64,000 nt of DNA. Origin: Neorhizobium sp. SOG26. Its GTDB lineage: Bacteria; Pseudomonadota; Alphaproteobacteria; Rhizobiales; Rhizobiaceae. The DNA lies in assembly GCF_003491345.1 (NCBI RefSeq), contig NZ_CP025512.1, positions 1,116,001-1,180,000 on the forward strand, read 5' to 3'. A program made the translations under genes and the position numbers. The notes beneath the pieces were generated by a model that saw only the letters and a program-made list of their open reading frames with translations, was not told the DNA's origin and did no database searches. This document shows positions 1 through 9,560 of this stretch, piece after piece. Positions within the stretch are counted from its first letter, which is position 1. Every line of letters starts with the position of its first letter.

Positions 1-1
1 G

Positions 2-943
2 CAGCAGAAGATCGACAAGACGCGCATGTTCGGCGGGTCCTTCATCACCATCAAGCTTGTCGGCGATATCTTCGACCAGTGTTATGCGGCGGCACGCGCT
101 TATGTCGAAGAGATCGACGGCGCCATGGTGCCGCCCTTCGACCATGTCGACATCATCGAGGGCCAGGCGACGGTGGCAGCCGAGATGGTGGAGCAACTGC
201 CGCACGGCACAGTGCCGGACCTGGTGATCCTGCCAGTGGGCGGTGGCGGACTGTCGTCCGGGACCTCGGGTTATCTGGAGGGCGTGGTTGCGGCCGAGAA
301 CTTCATCTTCACGGAGCCGGAAGGCGCGCCGAGCCTGAAGAAGAGCCTGCTGGTGGGCGAACCGGTGACACTGGCCAAGTTGGACAACTTCGTGGACGGC
401 GCTGCCGTGGCGCGCATCGGCGACCTGAATTTTGCAGCCCTTCGCCGATTTTCGCCCGACCAGGTAATGCTGGTTCCGGAAAACGCCATCTGCGTGACGA
501 TCACCGAGATGCTGAACGTCGAGGGCGTCGTGCTGGAGCCGGCCGGCGCGCTGTCGATCACCGCGCTCGATATGCTGGGTCGCGAGAAGCTGGCGGGCAA
601 AACGGTGGTTTGCGTCGTGTCCGGCGGCAATTTCGACTTCGAGCGACTGCCGGACGTCAAGGAGCGCGCCATGCGCTTCTCCGGCGTCAAGAAATACTTC
701 ATCCTGCGGCTGCCGCAGCGCCCGGGCGCGCTGCGCGATTTCCTCAACCTGCTGGGGCCTGAGGACGACATCGCGCGGTTCGAATACCTGAAAAAATCGG
801 CGCGTAATTTCGGTTCGATCCTGATCGGCATCGAGACCAGCCGGCGCGAGAATTTTGCGAGCCTCATCGACCGCTTCGAAAGTGCGGGCATGGGCTACGA
901 GGACATCACCGAAAACGAGATCCTGGCAAACCTGGTGATCTGA
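2..943 (+). CDS. ilvA: Threonine ammonia-lyase (partial, 5' end outside window)
   Basis: PLP enzyme converting threonine to 2-oxobutanoate, the first step of isoleucine synthesis. The open frame runs in from the left edge, so only about 313 C-terminal residues are visible and the PLP-lysine is off-window. The visible part has the glycine-rich loop GGGGLSSG that binds PLP phosphate in this fold-type II family. It ends with an ACT-like domain (from about KKYFILRLPQRPGALRDF) with the RPGAL signature, as in the single-ACT biosynthetic form. The family and domain layout are clear; feedback regulation by isoleucine is inferred from the ACT-like domain. Confidence 0.93.
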   Translation, partial: QQKIDKTRMFGGSFITIKLVGDIFDQCYAAARAYVEEIDGAMVPPFDHVDIIEGQATVAAEMVEQLPHGTVPDLVILPVGGGGLSSGTSGYLEGVVAAENFIFTEPEGAPSLKKSLLVGEPVTLAKLDNFVDGAAVARIGDLNFAALRRFSPDQVMLVPENAICVTITEMLNVEGVVLEPAGALSITALDMLGREKLAGKTVVCVVSGGNFDFERLPDVKERAMRFSGVKKYFILRLPQRPGALRDFLNLLGPEDDIARFEYLKKSARNFGSILIGIETSRRENFASLIDRFESAGMGYEDITENEILANLVI

Positions 944-1018
944 CCCTAAACTTTGGCGGCAGTCGTGGTTCAGGCTGCTGCGGGTTCCCGCTTCTCGATG
1001 GATATGCTAGGCAGCGTC

Positions 1019-1342
1019 ATGGCTTCATTTCTTTCCAACATCCTTTCCATGTTCTCCGGCGGCAACAAGGCGGCGGAGCCAGAAGCAAGCGCTGCAAAGC
1101 CGGTGGCATATGGCGACTGCACCATCATCGCGAGCCCGATCCGCGAAGGATCGCAGTTTCGCCTGGCGGGGCGCATCGAGAAGGTGGTGAACGGCGAAAC
1201 GCTGGAGCGCACCTTCGTTCGCGCCGACATGTTCACCAGCATGGATGATGCGGTCGAATACACGGTCAAGAAGGCGCAGCAGATCATCGACCAGAATGGT
1301 GCGGCGTTGTTCGGCGACGGCGAGAAGTCGCGCCCGGCCTGA
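1019..1342 (+). CDS. HlyU family protein
   Basis: A 107-residue protein resembling the HlyU family (MASFLSNILSMFSG start, then YGDCTIIASPIREGSQFRLAGRIEK). HlyU in Vibrio is a transcriptional activator, but this family in rhizobia is uncharacterised, so a regulatory role is only inference. The ATG at 1019 is preferred over the upstream TTG at 953 because the family similarity begins there. It follows ilvA by 75 bases on the same strand and may be cotranscribed. No membrane segment or signal peptide is evident. Confidence 0.75.
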   Translation: MASFLSNILSMFSGGNKAAEPEASAAKPVAYGDCTIIASPIREGSQFRLAGRIEKVVNGETLERTFVRADMFTSMDDAVEYTVKKAQQIIDQNGAALFGDGEKSRPA

Positions 1343-1465
1343 CTTCGGATGACCCGATGAACGGGCGGCGGATCAAGTTCATATCGTTGATCCTCATTCA
1401 AAATTAAGGGCTGCTTCGTAGAAAAGAACAGCTATTGTTCTGTCCTGTCCTTTTCTACTGAAGCG

Positions 1466-1729
1466 ATGCATTTAGGCCTTTGGAACGCATGGAGTATCAG
1501 TGGGGGCGGGATTGCCCTCGGCTTCTCTGCGCATGCCGCCTTCGCCGACGGACTTGCGCTTCAGGCGGATCGCGTTGTCCTGACCTGGCTGCTGGTCGCC
1601 GTCGGTCTCGTGATGATGATGCAGGTCGGCTTCCCGCTTCTCGAAGCTGGCATGGTGCGATCGAAGAACTCGATCACATGGGGTAACGGCTCGCATCTAG
1701 AAACCTTGTCCAAGGTGGAATCGGACTGA
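1466..1729 (+). pseudogene. Remnant of ammonium transporter (Amt) N-terminus
   Basis: An 87-codon frame whose first 70 residues look like the start of an Amt-type ammonium transporter: a signal-like segment ending AHAAFADG, a first membrane helix, then LLEAGMVRSKNSI, a conserved motif after helix 1. The similarity stops abruptly and 17 unrelated residues follow before the stop, so at least nine of the usual eleven helices are missing. The stop lies two bases before the ATG of the diguanylate cyclase gene. It is most simply a deletion remnant; it could be translated as a short membrane peptide. Confidence 0.6.
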
Positions 1730-1731
1730 AA

Positions 1732-3012
1732 ATGCAGATGTTCAATCTCGCGCTCTTTCTCTGCGAGGCGGTGATCTACTTCTCCGTGATGATGGCGCTC
1801 CTGCATTTTCGACGGCAGCTGGGGCTCGGCGTGTTCCTCACCGCGCTCGGCGTCATGCATTTCATGGAAACCTATCTCGCGGCGGTCTATTACATCGAGC
1901 TGCCCTTCGGTACCGTGTCGCCCGGGTCGTCGGTGTTCTTTGCCGGCAAGCTGATGATGGTCCTGCTGCTCTACCTCAAGGAGGATGCAGCGACCGTTCG
2001 CCAGCCGATCTACGGCCTGTTCCTCGGCAACCTGTTCACCGTCGGCATCGCGCAGTTCCTGCAACTGCACGAGGCGGCGGGGTTGCCCGCGGGCCGCACG
2101 GTCGACGTGAGCTTCATGAACGAGATGGGCTGGCTGATGGTGCTGGGGACGGCGCTGCTCTACCTCGATTCGATCGGCATCATCCTTCTCTATGAGCGCC
2201 TGGGGCGGATGTTCCGCAAACACACGGTACTGCGGTTTGCGGTGAGCGGTGCCGCGCTGCTCGTCTTCGACCAGATCGGCTTCTTCATCGGCCTCAGTAT
2301 CCTCTTTGATGCGCCGGCCTCGGTGTTCGTGGGAGGCATGATCGCCAAGCTGGTGGCGGTCTGCGTCTACGCCGGGCTCTTTGCGATCTACCTGAAGCTC
2401 GACCACGTGCCGCGCGCCACGCAGCGGGACCTGAACGACATCTTCCACGACCTGACATTCCGGGAACGATACCAGGCGCTGCTCGCCAACAGCGGCGTCG
2501 ACGGCCTGACCAGCGTTTATGACCGCCGCAGGCTTCAGGAAGATGCGCCGGAACTGATCCGCCAGTGCCTGGAGCGCGGGGGCAACTGCAGCATCGCGAT
2601 CATCGATGCGGACCGGTTCAAGGACATCAACGACCTTTTCGGGCACCTGAAGGGGGACGAGGTTCTGAAGGAGGTGGCAGCGCGGTTGAAGGCTGCGTCA
2701 AGGCCGACCGATCACCTGTCGCGCTTCGGTGGCGAGGAATTCGTGCTTGTGCTGCCGGATACCAATCATGACGGCGCGATGGCACTTGCCGAACGGTTGC
2801 GGAACAACGTCCGCAGCGCCGTTCTGCGGCCGGACGGCAACCCGGTCACTGTGTCGATCGGGGTGGCGACGGGGCCGGAGGATGGCGATGGCTTCGAAGC
2901 GTTGCTCGCGGCCGCCGATCGCAGGCTCTACCAGGCAAAAACAGACGGCCGGGACAGGGTCCACGGCCGTCTGGGGTCTTTCGAAGCTATGAAGGGTGTG
3001 CAGCCAGCTTAG
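1732..3012 (+). CDS. Membrane-bound diguanylate cyclase (GGDEF)
   Basis: A 426-residue protein predicted to make cyclic di-GMP from two GTP. Residues 1 to about 235 hold several hydrophobic helices forming an unnamed membrane sensor region. A GGDEF domain follows at about 255-415, with an intact active-site GGEEF and an RPTD inhibitory site exactly five residues upstream, so the enzyme should be active and product-inhibited. No EAL domain follows. It begins two bases after the Amt remnant, which suggests the sensory input or promoter once belonged to, or was captured from, that gene. The ligand is unknown. Confidence 0.88.
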   Translation: MQMFNLALFLCEAVIYFSVMMALLHFRRQLGLGVFLTALGVMHFMETYLAAVYYIELPFGTVSPGSSVFFAGKLMMVLLLYLKEDAATVRQPIYGLFLGNLFTVGIAQFLQLHEAAGLPAGRTVDVSFMNEMGWLMVLGTALLYLDSIGIILLYERLGRMFRKHTVLRFAVSGAALLVFDQIGFFIGLSILFDAPASVFVGGMIAKLVAVCVYAGLFAIYLKLDHVPRATQRDLNDIFHDLTFRERYQALLANSGVDGLTSVYDRRRLQEDAPELIRQCLERGGNCSIAIIDADRFKDINDLFGHLKGDEVLKEVAARLKAASRPTDHLSRFGGEEFVLVLPDTNHDGAMALAERLRNNVRSAVLRPDGNPVTVSIGVATGPEDGDGFEALLAAADRRLYQAKTDGRDRVHGRLGSFEAMKGVQPA

Positions 3013-3620
3013 GCTGCGAGCGCCAGCTGCTCGGTGCGTTCCTGGGCAGCGGCAATGGCCTTCTCGACCGCTTCCGGGCCAAAGGCGAGGCCTTCCACAT
3101 AAATCACTTCCACATCCACCATGCCCATGAAGCCGAGGACGGTGGTGAGGTAGGGGATTGCGTGGTTCATGCCGGCAGCCGGGCCTTCGGAATAAACGCC
3201 GGCGGCGGCAAGCACGATATAGACCTTCTTGCCGGTGGCGAGACCCTGCGGGCCTTCAGCGGTGTAGCGGAAGGTCTTGCCGGCACGGGCAATGTTGTCG
3301 ATCCAGCTTTTCAGCGTCGAGTAGATGTTGAAGTTGATGAGGCCGGTGGCGATGACGACGGTGTCGGCCGCCAGAAGTTCGGCGACGAGCTTGTCGGAAT
3401 ATTCTGCCGCTTCGGCTTCTTCGGGCGTGCGGTCTTCCGGTGCCTTGCGGATCGCGGAGGTGGACACCATGTCGAGGTGCGGGATCGGGTCGTGGCCGAG
3501 GTCACGATGGATGACGTTGCTGTCGGACTTGGCGGCGGTCAGCTTCTCGACGAACTCGGTGGCGATCTTCGTCGACAGCGATTCTTCGCGCGGGCTTGAT
3601 GTGACGAGAAGGATGGTCAT
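3009..3620 (-). CDS. azoR: FMN-dependent NADH:azo/quinone oxidoreductase
   Basis: A 203-residue flavodoxin-fold enzyme of the AzoR family, reducing quinones and azo compounds with NADH and FMN. The N-terminus MTILLVTSSPREESLS holds the FMN phosphate-binding loop, and internal motifs such as ADTVVIATGLINFNIYSTLKSWID match the family. The ATG at 3620 is chosen because the protein starts canonically there, although the frame stays open upstream. It converges with the cyclase gene (ends overlap by 4 bases) and diverges from a LysR gene, the usual sign that the LysR protein controls it. Confidence 0.9.
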   Translation of the reverse strand: MTILLVTSSPREESLSTKIATEFVEKLTAAKSDSNVIHRDLGHDPIPHLDMVSTSAIRKAPEDRTPEEAEAAEYSDKLVAELLAADTVVIATGLINFNIYSTLKSWIDNIARAGKTFRYTAEGPQGLATGKKVYIVLAAAGVYSEGPAAGMNHAIPYLTTVLGFMGMVDVEVIYVEGLAFGPEAVEKAIAAAQERTEQLALAA

Positions 3621-3733
3621 TGCGGTATTTCCTTGCATGCTGTGGGAGGTCGTGCCGAGGTGGATCTCGTTTGATGGCCGGAAGATAGGCATGGACTTCC
3701 ATCTATTGAACTGGGATAATATCGAAGATTACC

Positions 3734-3748
3734 ATCCAAAATCTGGAT
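3734..3748. promoter_or_regulatory. Inverted repeat in azoR-lysR intergenic region
   Basis: ATCCA-N5-TGGAT is a 15-bp dyad seven bases before the lysR start codon in the 135-bp divergent promoter region. Its size and place fit a LysR-type operator used for autorepression and control of the divergent azoR gene. It is a sequence-only call. Confidence 0.4.
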
Positions 3749-3755
3749 AGATTTC

Positions 3756-4724
3756 ATGGACGCCAATCCGACGCTCGACCAGTTGCAGGTTTTCCTGGCG
3801 GTGGCTGAAACCGGAAGCTTTTCAGCAGCTTCGCGCAGCCTCAACCGCGCCCAATCGGTGGTCAGCTACACCATCAACAATCTCGAAGCGCAGTTGGAAG
3901 TCTCGCTCTTCGAACGTGCCGGAATGCGCCAGCCGAAGCTGACCGAGGCAGGCAAGGCGCTGCTGACCGATGCACGGCGAATCGTGGCCGATCTGCAGGT
4001 GATGCGGGCGCGGGCGAAAAGCATGAAGCAGGGGCTCGAAGCCGAGCTTTCCGTAGCACTGAGCGTCATGGTGCCGGCCGACGCTGTGGTGGCCGAGCTG
4101 CGCGAGTTCCGCAAGCTGTTTCCGTCAGTCGCGCTCAACCTCAATGTCGGCGAGCTCGGCATGGTGATGGAGATGGTGCTGTCCGGCAAGGCGGATCTTG
4201 GCGTCGGTGGTGCACCCGTGCGCGAGGACGACGCGCTGACCATGCAGAAGATCGGGCATTCCTTCATGATCCCGGTCGCCGCGCCGGATCATCCGCTGAG
4301 CAAGCTCGGGCGGCCGCTGACGCTCGCCGACGTGCGCGAGGAAGTGCAGCTTGTCGTGACCGATGCCTCGAGCCTGACCAAGGGCAGGGACTTCAACGTG
4401 CTGTCCTACAAGACGTGGCGGGTGAGCGACATCGCCACCAAGCACCAGTTGATCCTGGGCGGGCTCGGCTGGGGTGGTCTTCCGGCGCCGGTTGCGGGCA
4501 GGGACATCATGAACGGCAATCTCATCGCGCTGAATTTGGACGCCTACGAACAGAGCCAGTATCCGCTTTACGCCATGCGGCGCACCGCCAATCCGCTCGG
4601 TCCGGCCGGCCAATGGCTGATCAAGGCCTTCGAGCAGCGCCTCTCGAAATGCCCCGGCCACAGCGAGTTCAAGCAGATGCTCGGCATGGATGAAGCTGAT
4701 TCGATGCCGGTGGCGGCCGAGTGA
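3756..4724 (+). CDS. LysR family transcriptional regulator
   Basis: A 322-residue LysR-type regulator. Residues 1-60 form the winged helix-turn-helix (TLDQLQVFLAVAETGSFSAA... SVVSYTINNLEAQL) and the rest is the periplasmic-binding-like effector domain. The start codon lies 135 bases from the divergent azoR start, so it probably regulates azoR in response to an electrophile or quinone-like signal. That target is inferred from position only. Confidence 0.9.
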   Translation: MDANPTLDQLQVFLAVAETGSFSAASRSLNRAQSVVSYTINNLEAQLEVSLFERAGMRQPKLTEAGKALLTDARRIVADLQVMRARAKSMKQGLEAELSVALSVMVPADAVVAELREFRKLFPSVALNLNVGELGMVMEMVLSGKADLGVGGAPVREDDALTMQKIGHSFMIPVAAPDHPLSKLGRPLTLADVREEVQLVVTDASSLTKGRDFNVLSYKTWRVSDIATKHQLILGGLGWGGLPAPVAGRDIMNGNLIALNLDAYEQSQYPLYAMRRTANPLGPAGQWLIKAFEQRLSKCPGHSEFKQMLGMDEADSMPVAAE

Positions 4725-4921
4725 CAGGGGATTGACCGGCTCCGGCGGTTGAATATAACTGGCGCCACGGTCTGCAGTTCACCGAGGCGTCGCCGTCCCC
4801 ACAAGGGAAGCTAAACCTGCCAATCTGAAAAGATGATGAGCACTTATCCCGTGCCAGAGTTGACAAGCCGGCGACCAGCGACACCTTGATCTCAAGGCAA
4901 TGGCACGTCCGAGGATAAGAC

Positions 4922-5497
4922 ATGCCCAGATCCATCCATCCAATGGAAATCGCCGACCTGTCGGTGTTCGCCAAGCAACTGCGCGCGCAGATCACCGCGC
5001 TCGACCATGCGCCCAGCCATCTGGAAATGCTGAACCTGCTCGCCAAGGCGGGCGGTTACCGCAACTACCAGCACCTGCGCGCCGAACAGTCAGCTTCAGC
5101 GAAACCGACCCCTGAAATCACCGAGCCGGTGGTCGCTCAATCCGCGCCCGTCCCGGTGCCCGATGAAACCCGCGTGATGCGCACGCTACGTGTCTTCGAC
5201 AGCGACGGGCGGATCGTCCGCTGGCCCGGCAAGCGCTCGCAGCAGGAACTGTGCCTGTGGTTCCTGTGGTCGAAGATCCCCGCCAATCGCAGCTTCACGG
5301 AGCGCGAGATCGGCGAATTCCTCAACACGCTGCACCTGTTCGTCGATGCGGCCCTGCTGCGTCGTGATCTCTTCGATCTTGGACTGGTGCAGCGGAAACG
5401 CGACGGTAGCGATTATCGGCGCGTCGAGCGCAAGCCACCGGCGGAACTCAGCCTGCTCCTTTCCCGCCTCGGTGCCGTGAAAGCAAGAGCCGCCTGA
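4922..5497 (+). CDS. DUF2087 domain protein
   Basis: A 191-residue soluble protein. The N-terminal 60 residues are helical (EIADLSVFAKQLRAQITALDHAPSHLEMLNLLAKAGGYRNYQHL), a segment seen in proteins that act on short DNA-binding partners. The C-terminal 85 residues fit DUF2087 (FTEREIGEFLNTLHLFVDAALLRRDLFDLGLVQRKRDGSDYRRV), a winged-helix-like domain sometimes fused to transcriptional regulators. A perfect terminator follows 12 bases after the stop. The function is unknown; DNA binding is a guess from the fold. Confidence 0.75.
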   Translation: MPRSIHPMEIADLSVFAKQLRAQITALDHAPSHLEMLNLLAKAGGYRNYQHLRAEQSASAKPTPEITEPVVAQSAPVPVPDETRVMRTLRVFDSDGRIVRWPGKRSQQELCLWFLWSKIPANRSFTEREIGEFLNTLHLFVDAALLRRDLFDLGLVQRKRDGSDYRRVERKPPAELSLLLSRLGAVKARAA

Positions 5498-5509
5498 ATA
5501 AGGGGGGGA

Positions 5510-5545
5510 CCTCATCCCTGATCTGCTCAGGGATGAGGCGTTTTT
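5510..5545 (+). terminator. Rho-independent terminator after the DUF2087 gene
   Basis: A perfect 12-bp stem (CCTCATCCCTGA / TCAGGGATGAGG) with a 5-base loop, followed by five T residues. It sits between convergent genes and faces the DUF2087 gene. Confidence 0.85.
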
Positions 5546-5554
5546 CGTTCTCCG

Positions 5555-7543
5555 TCAGAGAACGAGCCGGAACTTGGCGAAGCCGTTTTCACCGTCGCCT
5601 GCATCCTCGATCTTTGCGCCCTTCACGGCAGAGGCGAACTCGCGTGCCTTCGGGCCGGTCTCGAATATCGCGGTTGTGCCCGGCAGCGGCTTGAACGACC
5701 AGTTGGCGTCGGCCGACGGGTTGATCGTGCCCTGCTCGACGATGTAGCGGACGATCACGTCGCGGTTGGTGTCGGGGGCCACGAAGATCACCTTGTCGCC
5801 TGCTATTTCCGGGAACTTGCCGCCGCCGCCGGCGCGGTAGTTGTTGGTTGCGACAACGAACTTCTGCTCCGGATCGATCGGCTTGCCATCGAATTGGAGG
5901 TCGACGATGCGGTTGGCGTTCGGGTTCATCAGCTTGCCGTCCTTGTCGAAGCGCACCGGCTGCGACAGGTCGATCTGGTAGGTGACGCCGTCGATGACAT
6001 CGTAGTTGTAGGACGGGAAGCTGTTGTTGAGGAGCGGTGCGTCCTTCGAACCGGGCGCCACCTGGTTGAACATGCCGGCCGACATTTCCAGCCAATCCTT
6101 GACCTGTGCGCCGGTGATCAGCACCGCCTGCACGGTGTTTGGATAAAGGTAGAGGTCGGCGACGTTCTTGATGGCGATATCGCCCGCCGGTACGTCGGTG
6201 AAGTAGTCGGCGCCGCCACGGCCACCCGCCTTGAATGGCGCGGCAGCGGACAGGACCGGAAGGTCCTTGTACTGGCCGTCCTTCAGCATCTCCTTGATGT
6301 ACCAGGTCTGGGCGTTCGAGACGATCTGCACCGACGGATCGTCCGCCACGAGCGCGAAATAGGAATAGAGCGGCGCCGATGTCTTGCCGACCGGACGGCG
6401 CACATAGGCAAGCGTTGCCTCATGCTCTTCCTTGACGGCGGCGATCACCTCCGGTTTGTCCTTCACGTCAGCGACGATCTTGCGCTCTTCGTTGCGGTGG
6501 TAGATCGGACGCGCCTCCGAGGTGGAATCGACGATCTTCCAGTTCTTCCCGTCCTTTTCGAGCAGCAGGTCGATGAGGCCCATATGCGAGCCCCAGAAGC
6601 CGCCCATGACGGCCGGCTTGCCCATCAACGTGCCCTTCTTGGTGTCGGCGCCGGCAATGCCGTCGAAATCCTTCGTGCCCGGGAATACGAGGTGCTGGTG
6701 GCCAGTGAAGACCGCATCAATGCCCTGGACGCCAGCGAGGTACAGCGAGGCGTTTTCCATGCGCTCGCTCTGCCCATCGCCGCTGATGCCGGAGTGCGAA
6801 AGCGCGATGACGATATCGGCACCTTCCTCCTTCATGACCGGCACCCAGGCCTTGGCTGTTTCGACGATGTCGCGGGTCTGCGCCTTGCCTTCGAGGTTCT
6901 TGGCATCCCAGGTCATGATCTGCGGCGGCACGAAACCGATGAAGCCGACCTTGATCGGACTGGTGGCGCCGGATCCATCGCGGATCTGTTTTTCGATGAT
7001 TACGTAGGGCTTGAGGAAAAGCTCGTCCTTCTTCGGGTCAGATGCGAGCTGGCCCTTGGTGAGGTTGGCGCAGACATAAGGGAAACCGGAGCCGGCCAGC
7101 ACCTTGAACATGAAGTCGAGGCCGTAGTTGAACTCATGGTTGCCGAGCGTGCCAGCGTCATAACCAAGCACGTTCATCGCCTTTATGACCGGATGCGTAT
7201 CGCCTTCCCTCATGCCGCGCTCGTAGGCGATGTAGTCCCCGAGCGGATTGCCCTGCAGGAAGTCGCCGTTGTCGACCAGCATGGAATTGCCGGCTTCGGC
7301 GCGAATGCCATCGATGATCGAGGCGGTGCGGGCAAGACCGAGCGTGTCGTTCGGCTTGTCGGCGTAATAGTCGTAAGGGAAGACGTGGACGTGGATGTCC
7401 GTCGTTTCCATGATGCGCAGATGCGCCTGGTTGCCAGCGGCACGAGCAGCGAAGGGATGCAGCACGACAAGGGCGGTGGAGGCGGCGATGCCTCCCAGCA
7501 GCGAGCGGCGAGTAACAGGTTGGAAGCCGGCAAGAAACGACAT
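5555..7543 (-). CDS. cpdB: 2',3'-cyclic-nucleotide 2'-phosphodiesterase/3'-nucleotidase
   Basis: A 662-residue exported metallophosphoesterase that scavenges phosphate and nucleosides from extracytoplasmic nucleotides. The N-terminus carries a twin-arginine-type signal (TRRSLLGG plus a hydrophobic stretch ending AARA). Metal-binding motifs [25 protein letters not shown] and GHQH are intact, and the C-terminal 5'-nucleotidase domain is full length. The ATG at 7543 follows a GGGAG ribosome site; an in-frame TTG two codons upstream is less likely. It is a single-gene unit ending at the terminator shared with DUF2087. Confidence 0.93.
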   Translation of the reverse strand: MSFLAGFQPVTRRSLLGGIAASTALVVLHPFAARAAGNQAHLRIMETTDIHVHVFPYDYYADKPNDTLGLARTASIIDGIRAEAGNSMLVDNGDFLQGNPLGDYIAYERGMREGDTHPVIKAMNVLGYDAGTLGNHEFNYGLDFMFKVLAGSGFPYVCANLTKGQLASDPKKDELFLKPYVIIEKQIRDGSGATSPIKVGFIGFVPPQIMTWDAKNLEGKAQTRDIVETAKAWVPVMKEEGADIVIALSHSGISGDGQSERMENASLYLAGVQGIDAVFTGHQHLVFPGTKDFDGIAGADTKKGTLMGKPAVMGGFWGSHMGLIDLLLEKDGKNWKIVDSTSEARPIYHRNEERKIVADVKDKPEVIAAVKEEHEATLAYVRRPVGKTSAPLYSYFALVADDPSVQIVSNAQTWYIKEMLKDGQYKDLPVLSAAAPFKAGGRGGADYFTDVPAGDIAIKNVADLYLYPNTVQAVLITGAQVKDWLEMSAGMFNQVAPGSKDAPLLNNSFPSYNYDVIDGVTYQIDLSQPVRFDKDGKLMNPNANRIVDLQFDGKPIDPEQKFVVATNNYRAGGGGKFPEIAGDKVIFVAPDTNRDVIVRYIVEQGTINPSADANWSFKPLPGTTAIFETGPKAREFASAVKGAKIEDAGDGENGFAKFRLVL

Positions 7544-7661
7544 GGACAATCTCCCTCAAGTCCTTTGGACGATGCAAGCTTACGGTGAATTGCACAAGCT
7601 TGCATCACGAAAATGACAGGAGGCGGAGGCTGCCAGAAGAAGCACTTGCCGGTTGTTTTAT

Positions 7662-7994
7662 TTACCGGGCGAGACGGCTGGGCACGTCCTTGTGGAAGAA
7701 GCGGAAATAGGACGCGACCTGAGCGTTGGCGTTACTGTTGATATTGAACTGCACGCCCAGTCGCCCGCTGCGGCGCCATTTTACAGTGCCTTCCAAGATG
7801 CCGAATTCGTTGCTTTCGACCTTCACCGGGCTGCCATCGTCGGCATGGAAAACGCGCCCGCCGAGATCGAGCGCCAGGCCCGTCGGCGACAGGTCGGTCA
7901 CGCGCCCCTCGACAGTCTGGTTGAAGTATTTCACAGTTCCCAGGATGCGAGTCTTCTTGCGCTCGGCACCTCGGTTCCTTAAGCGGCTAGTCAT
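7662..7994 (-). CDS. PilZ domain protein
   Basis: A 110-residue single-domain PilZ-like protein. The second PilZ motif is visible (VTDLSPTGLALDLGG); the N-terminal basic segment (RLRNRGAERKKTRI) supplies arginines but does not give a textbook RxxxR, so cyclic di-GMP binding is likely but not certain. The ATG at 7994 has an AAGGGGT ribosome site. It stands alone between cpdB and the divergent EamA gene. The output is unknown; a c-di-GMP effector role would fit the cyclase gene at 1.7 kb. Confidence 0.78.
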   Translation of the reverse strand: MTSRLRNRGAERKKTRILGTVKYFNQTVEGRVTDLSPTGLALDLGGRVFHADDGSPVKVESNEFGILEGTVKWRRSGRLGVQFNINSNANAQVASYFRFFHKDVPSRLAR

Positions 7995-8117
7995 CGTGTT
8001 ACCCCTTCTTGTTCCCTCAACCCAGAATAGCCGCGACCCGTTGAAGTGCATTTGAAGCGATCGATAAAATTTGATGTTTCTCTTGGCCTTGCGGTGAGGC
8101 GAAAGCGCTAGCGTTTC

Positions 8118-8951
8118 ATGAGCACCTTTGTTGTTGCCCTGGCACTGTGTGCCGCCCTCCTGCATGCAAGCTGGAACGCCTTCCTGCGCTCCGGTGCCGA
8201 CCGTTTTTGGACGATGACGGTGATGACGCTGGCGATGACCATCGTCGCCATCCCGGTAGCGTTCGTGCTGCCGTGGCCGTCAGCAGCATCATGGCCCTAT
8301 ATCGCCGGCTCGGCCGTGTTTCAGCTCGCCTACAGCCTGTTGCTGGTGGCTGCGTATCGGCATGGCGAGCTCGGTCAGGTCTACCCGATCATCCGTGGCA
8401 GCGCGCCGCTGCTGGTGACGTTCGGCGGTCTCGTCTTCATGGGCGAGGTGCTGCGCCCCGTGACGATGGGCGGCATCATGCTGATCGTCACCGGCATCAT
8501 GCTCCTGGCGCTCGGACGCGGACGTGCGACGGCAAGCTCGATGGGTTTCGCGCTGGCGACGGCTGTGTGCATCTCCGGATATTCGACGGTGGATGCGATC
8601 GGTATCCGGCTGTCCGGCAATTCGGCGGCCTACATCACCTGGGTTTTCCTGCTGCCCGGCATCCTGATGGTGATTGCTTTCATCGCCGCGCGCGGACGCC
8701 TTGCGATCGACATGCGATCGAGGGAGACCTGGAAGGCATCGGCAGGGGGCATGGTGTCGCTGCTGTCCTACGGGGCCGTGCTGGTTGCCTATTCGATCGC
8801 GCCGGCAGGGCCCGTCTCTGCGCTGCGTGAAACGAGCGTCGTGTTTGCGGTGCTGATCGGCTGGCTGTTGCTGGGCGAGACGCTGACACCGAAGCGGATT
8901 GCCGCCTGTATCGTCGTGGCGGCTGGTGCGATCCTCATCGGCCTGTCATAG
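8118..8951 (+). CDS. EamA/DMT family transporter
   Basis: A 277-residue inner-membrane protein with about ten hydrophobic helices arranged as two EamA repeats (MSTFVVALALCAALLHASWNAFLRSG start; second repeat near SYGAVLVAYSIAPAGPVSALRETSVVFAVLIGWLLLGE). The drug/metabolite transporter superfamily mostly exports small metabolites such as amino acids. The end overlaps the convergent Lrp gene by six bases. The substrate cannot be read from sequence; the neighbouring Lrp and alanine dehydrogenase genes make an amino acid a reasonable guess. Confidence 0.88.
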   Translation: MSTFVVALALCAALLHASWNAFLRSGADRFWTMTVMTLAMTIVAIPVAFVLPWPSAASWPYIAGSAVFQLAYSLLLVAAYRHGELGQVYPIIRGSAPLLVTFGGLVFMGEVLRPVTMGGIMLIVTGIMLLALGRGRATASSMGFALATAVCISGYSTVDAIGIRLSGNSAAYITWVFLLPGILMVIAFIAARGRLAIDMRSRETWKASAGGMVSLLSYGAVLVAYSIAPAGPVSALRETSVVFAVLIGWLLLGETLTPKRIAACIVVAAGAILIGLS

Positions 8952-9407
8952 GCCGACATTCGGGCGATCAATGATCTCGCGCAGCGCAAAGCTTGAATTG
9001 ATCTTCACCACATGGGGCAGGGCAGAGAGCCAGTCCCGGTGGATGCGCTCGTAGTCTTCCAGATCCTTGGCGGCCACGCGCAAGATATAATCGTATTCAC
9101 CCGACATCAGGTAGCAGACCAGCACGTTGGGGCAAAGTTTCACCGCTGCCTCGAACTCCGTCAGCGTCTTGGCGAACTGGCCCGACAGCGAGATGTGGAC
9201 GATGACCATCATCTTGTAGTCGAGCGCCTTGTTGGACAGGCGCGCGTGGTAGCCGCTGATCGTGCCGTTTTTCTCCAGGATGTCGAGGCGGCGCGAGCAG
9301 GCCGAGGCCGATAACCCGACACGTTCGGCAAGCTCCGCATTGGAGATTCGCCCGTTGTCCTGAAGCGTGCGCATGATCGCAAGATCGATTGCATCGGGTG
9401 TCGACAT
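8946..9407 (-). CDS. Lrp/AsnC family regulator, probable activator of ald
   Basis: A 153-residue leucine-responsive-type regulator: N-terminal helix-turn-helix (SNAELAERVGLSASACSRRLDILEKNG) followed by a RAM ligand-binding domain (about 65-150). It is transcribed divergently from alanine dehydrogenase, with 153 bases between the start codons, the usual arrangement for an alanine-sensing activator of ald (AldR/PutR-like). The ATG at 9407 fits the family start; the frame remains open upstream. Confidence 0.9.
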   Translation of the reverse strand: MSTPDAIDLAIMRTLQDNGRISNAELAERVGLSASACSRRLDILEKNGTISGYHARLSNKALDYKMMVIVHISLSGQFAKTLTEFEAAVKLCPNVLVCYLMSGEYDYILRVAAKDLEDYERIHRDWLSALPHVVKINSSFALREIIDRPNVGL

Positions 9408-9560
9408 TCGCAGATCCTTCGAGCAGACGGCGAAATATGCAACATTCTTCGAAAAGGCCCCCAAACGCAAATCTTCTTCGCAAGGACATTCGACGCTTCT
9501 TCTGGTTAGCTTTTACCGGGAACAACAACTGGCGAAAGCCGCAACTGAGAGGAACGCTGC

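Noticed and set aside
5894..7588. Long plus-strand frame opposite cpdB
   Set aside because: Shadow of cpdB, which has all metallophosphoesterase motifs in the other strand.
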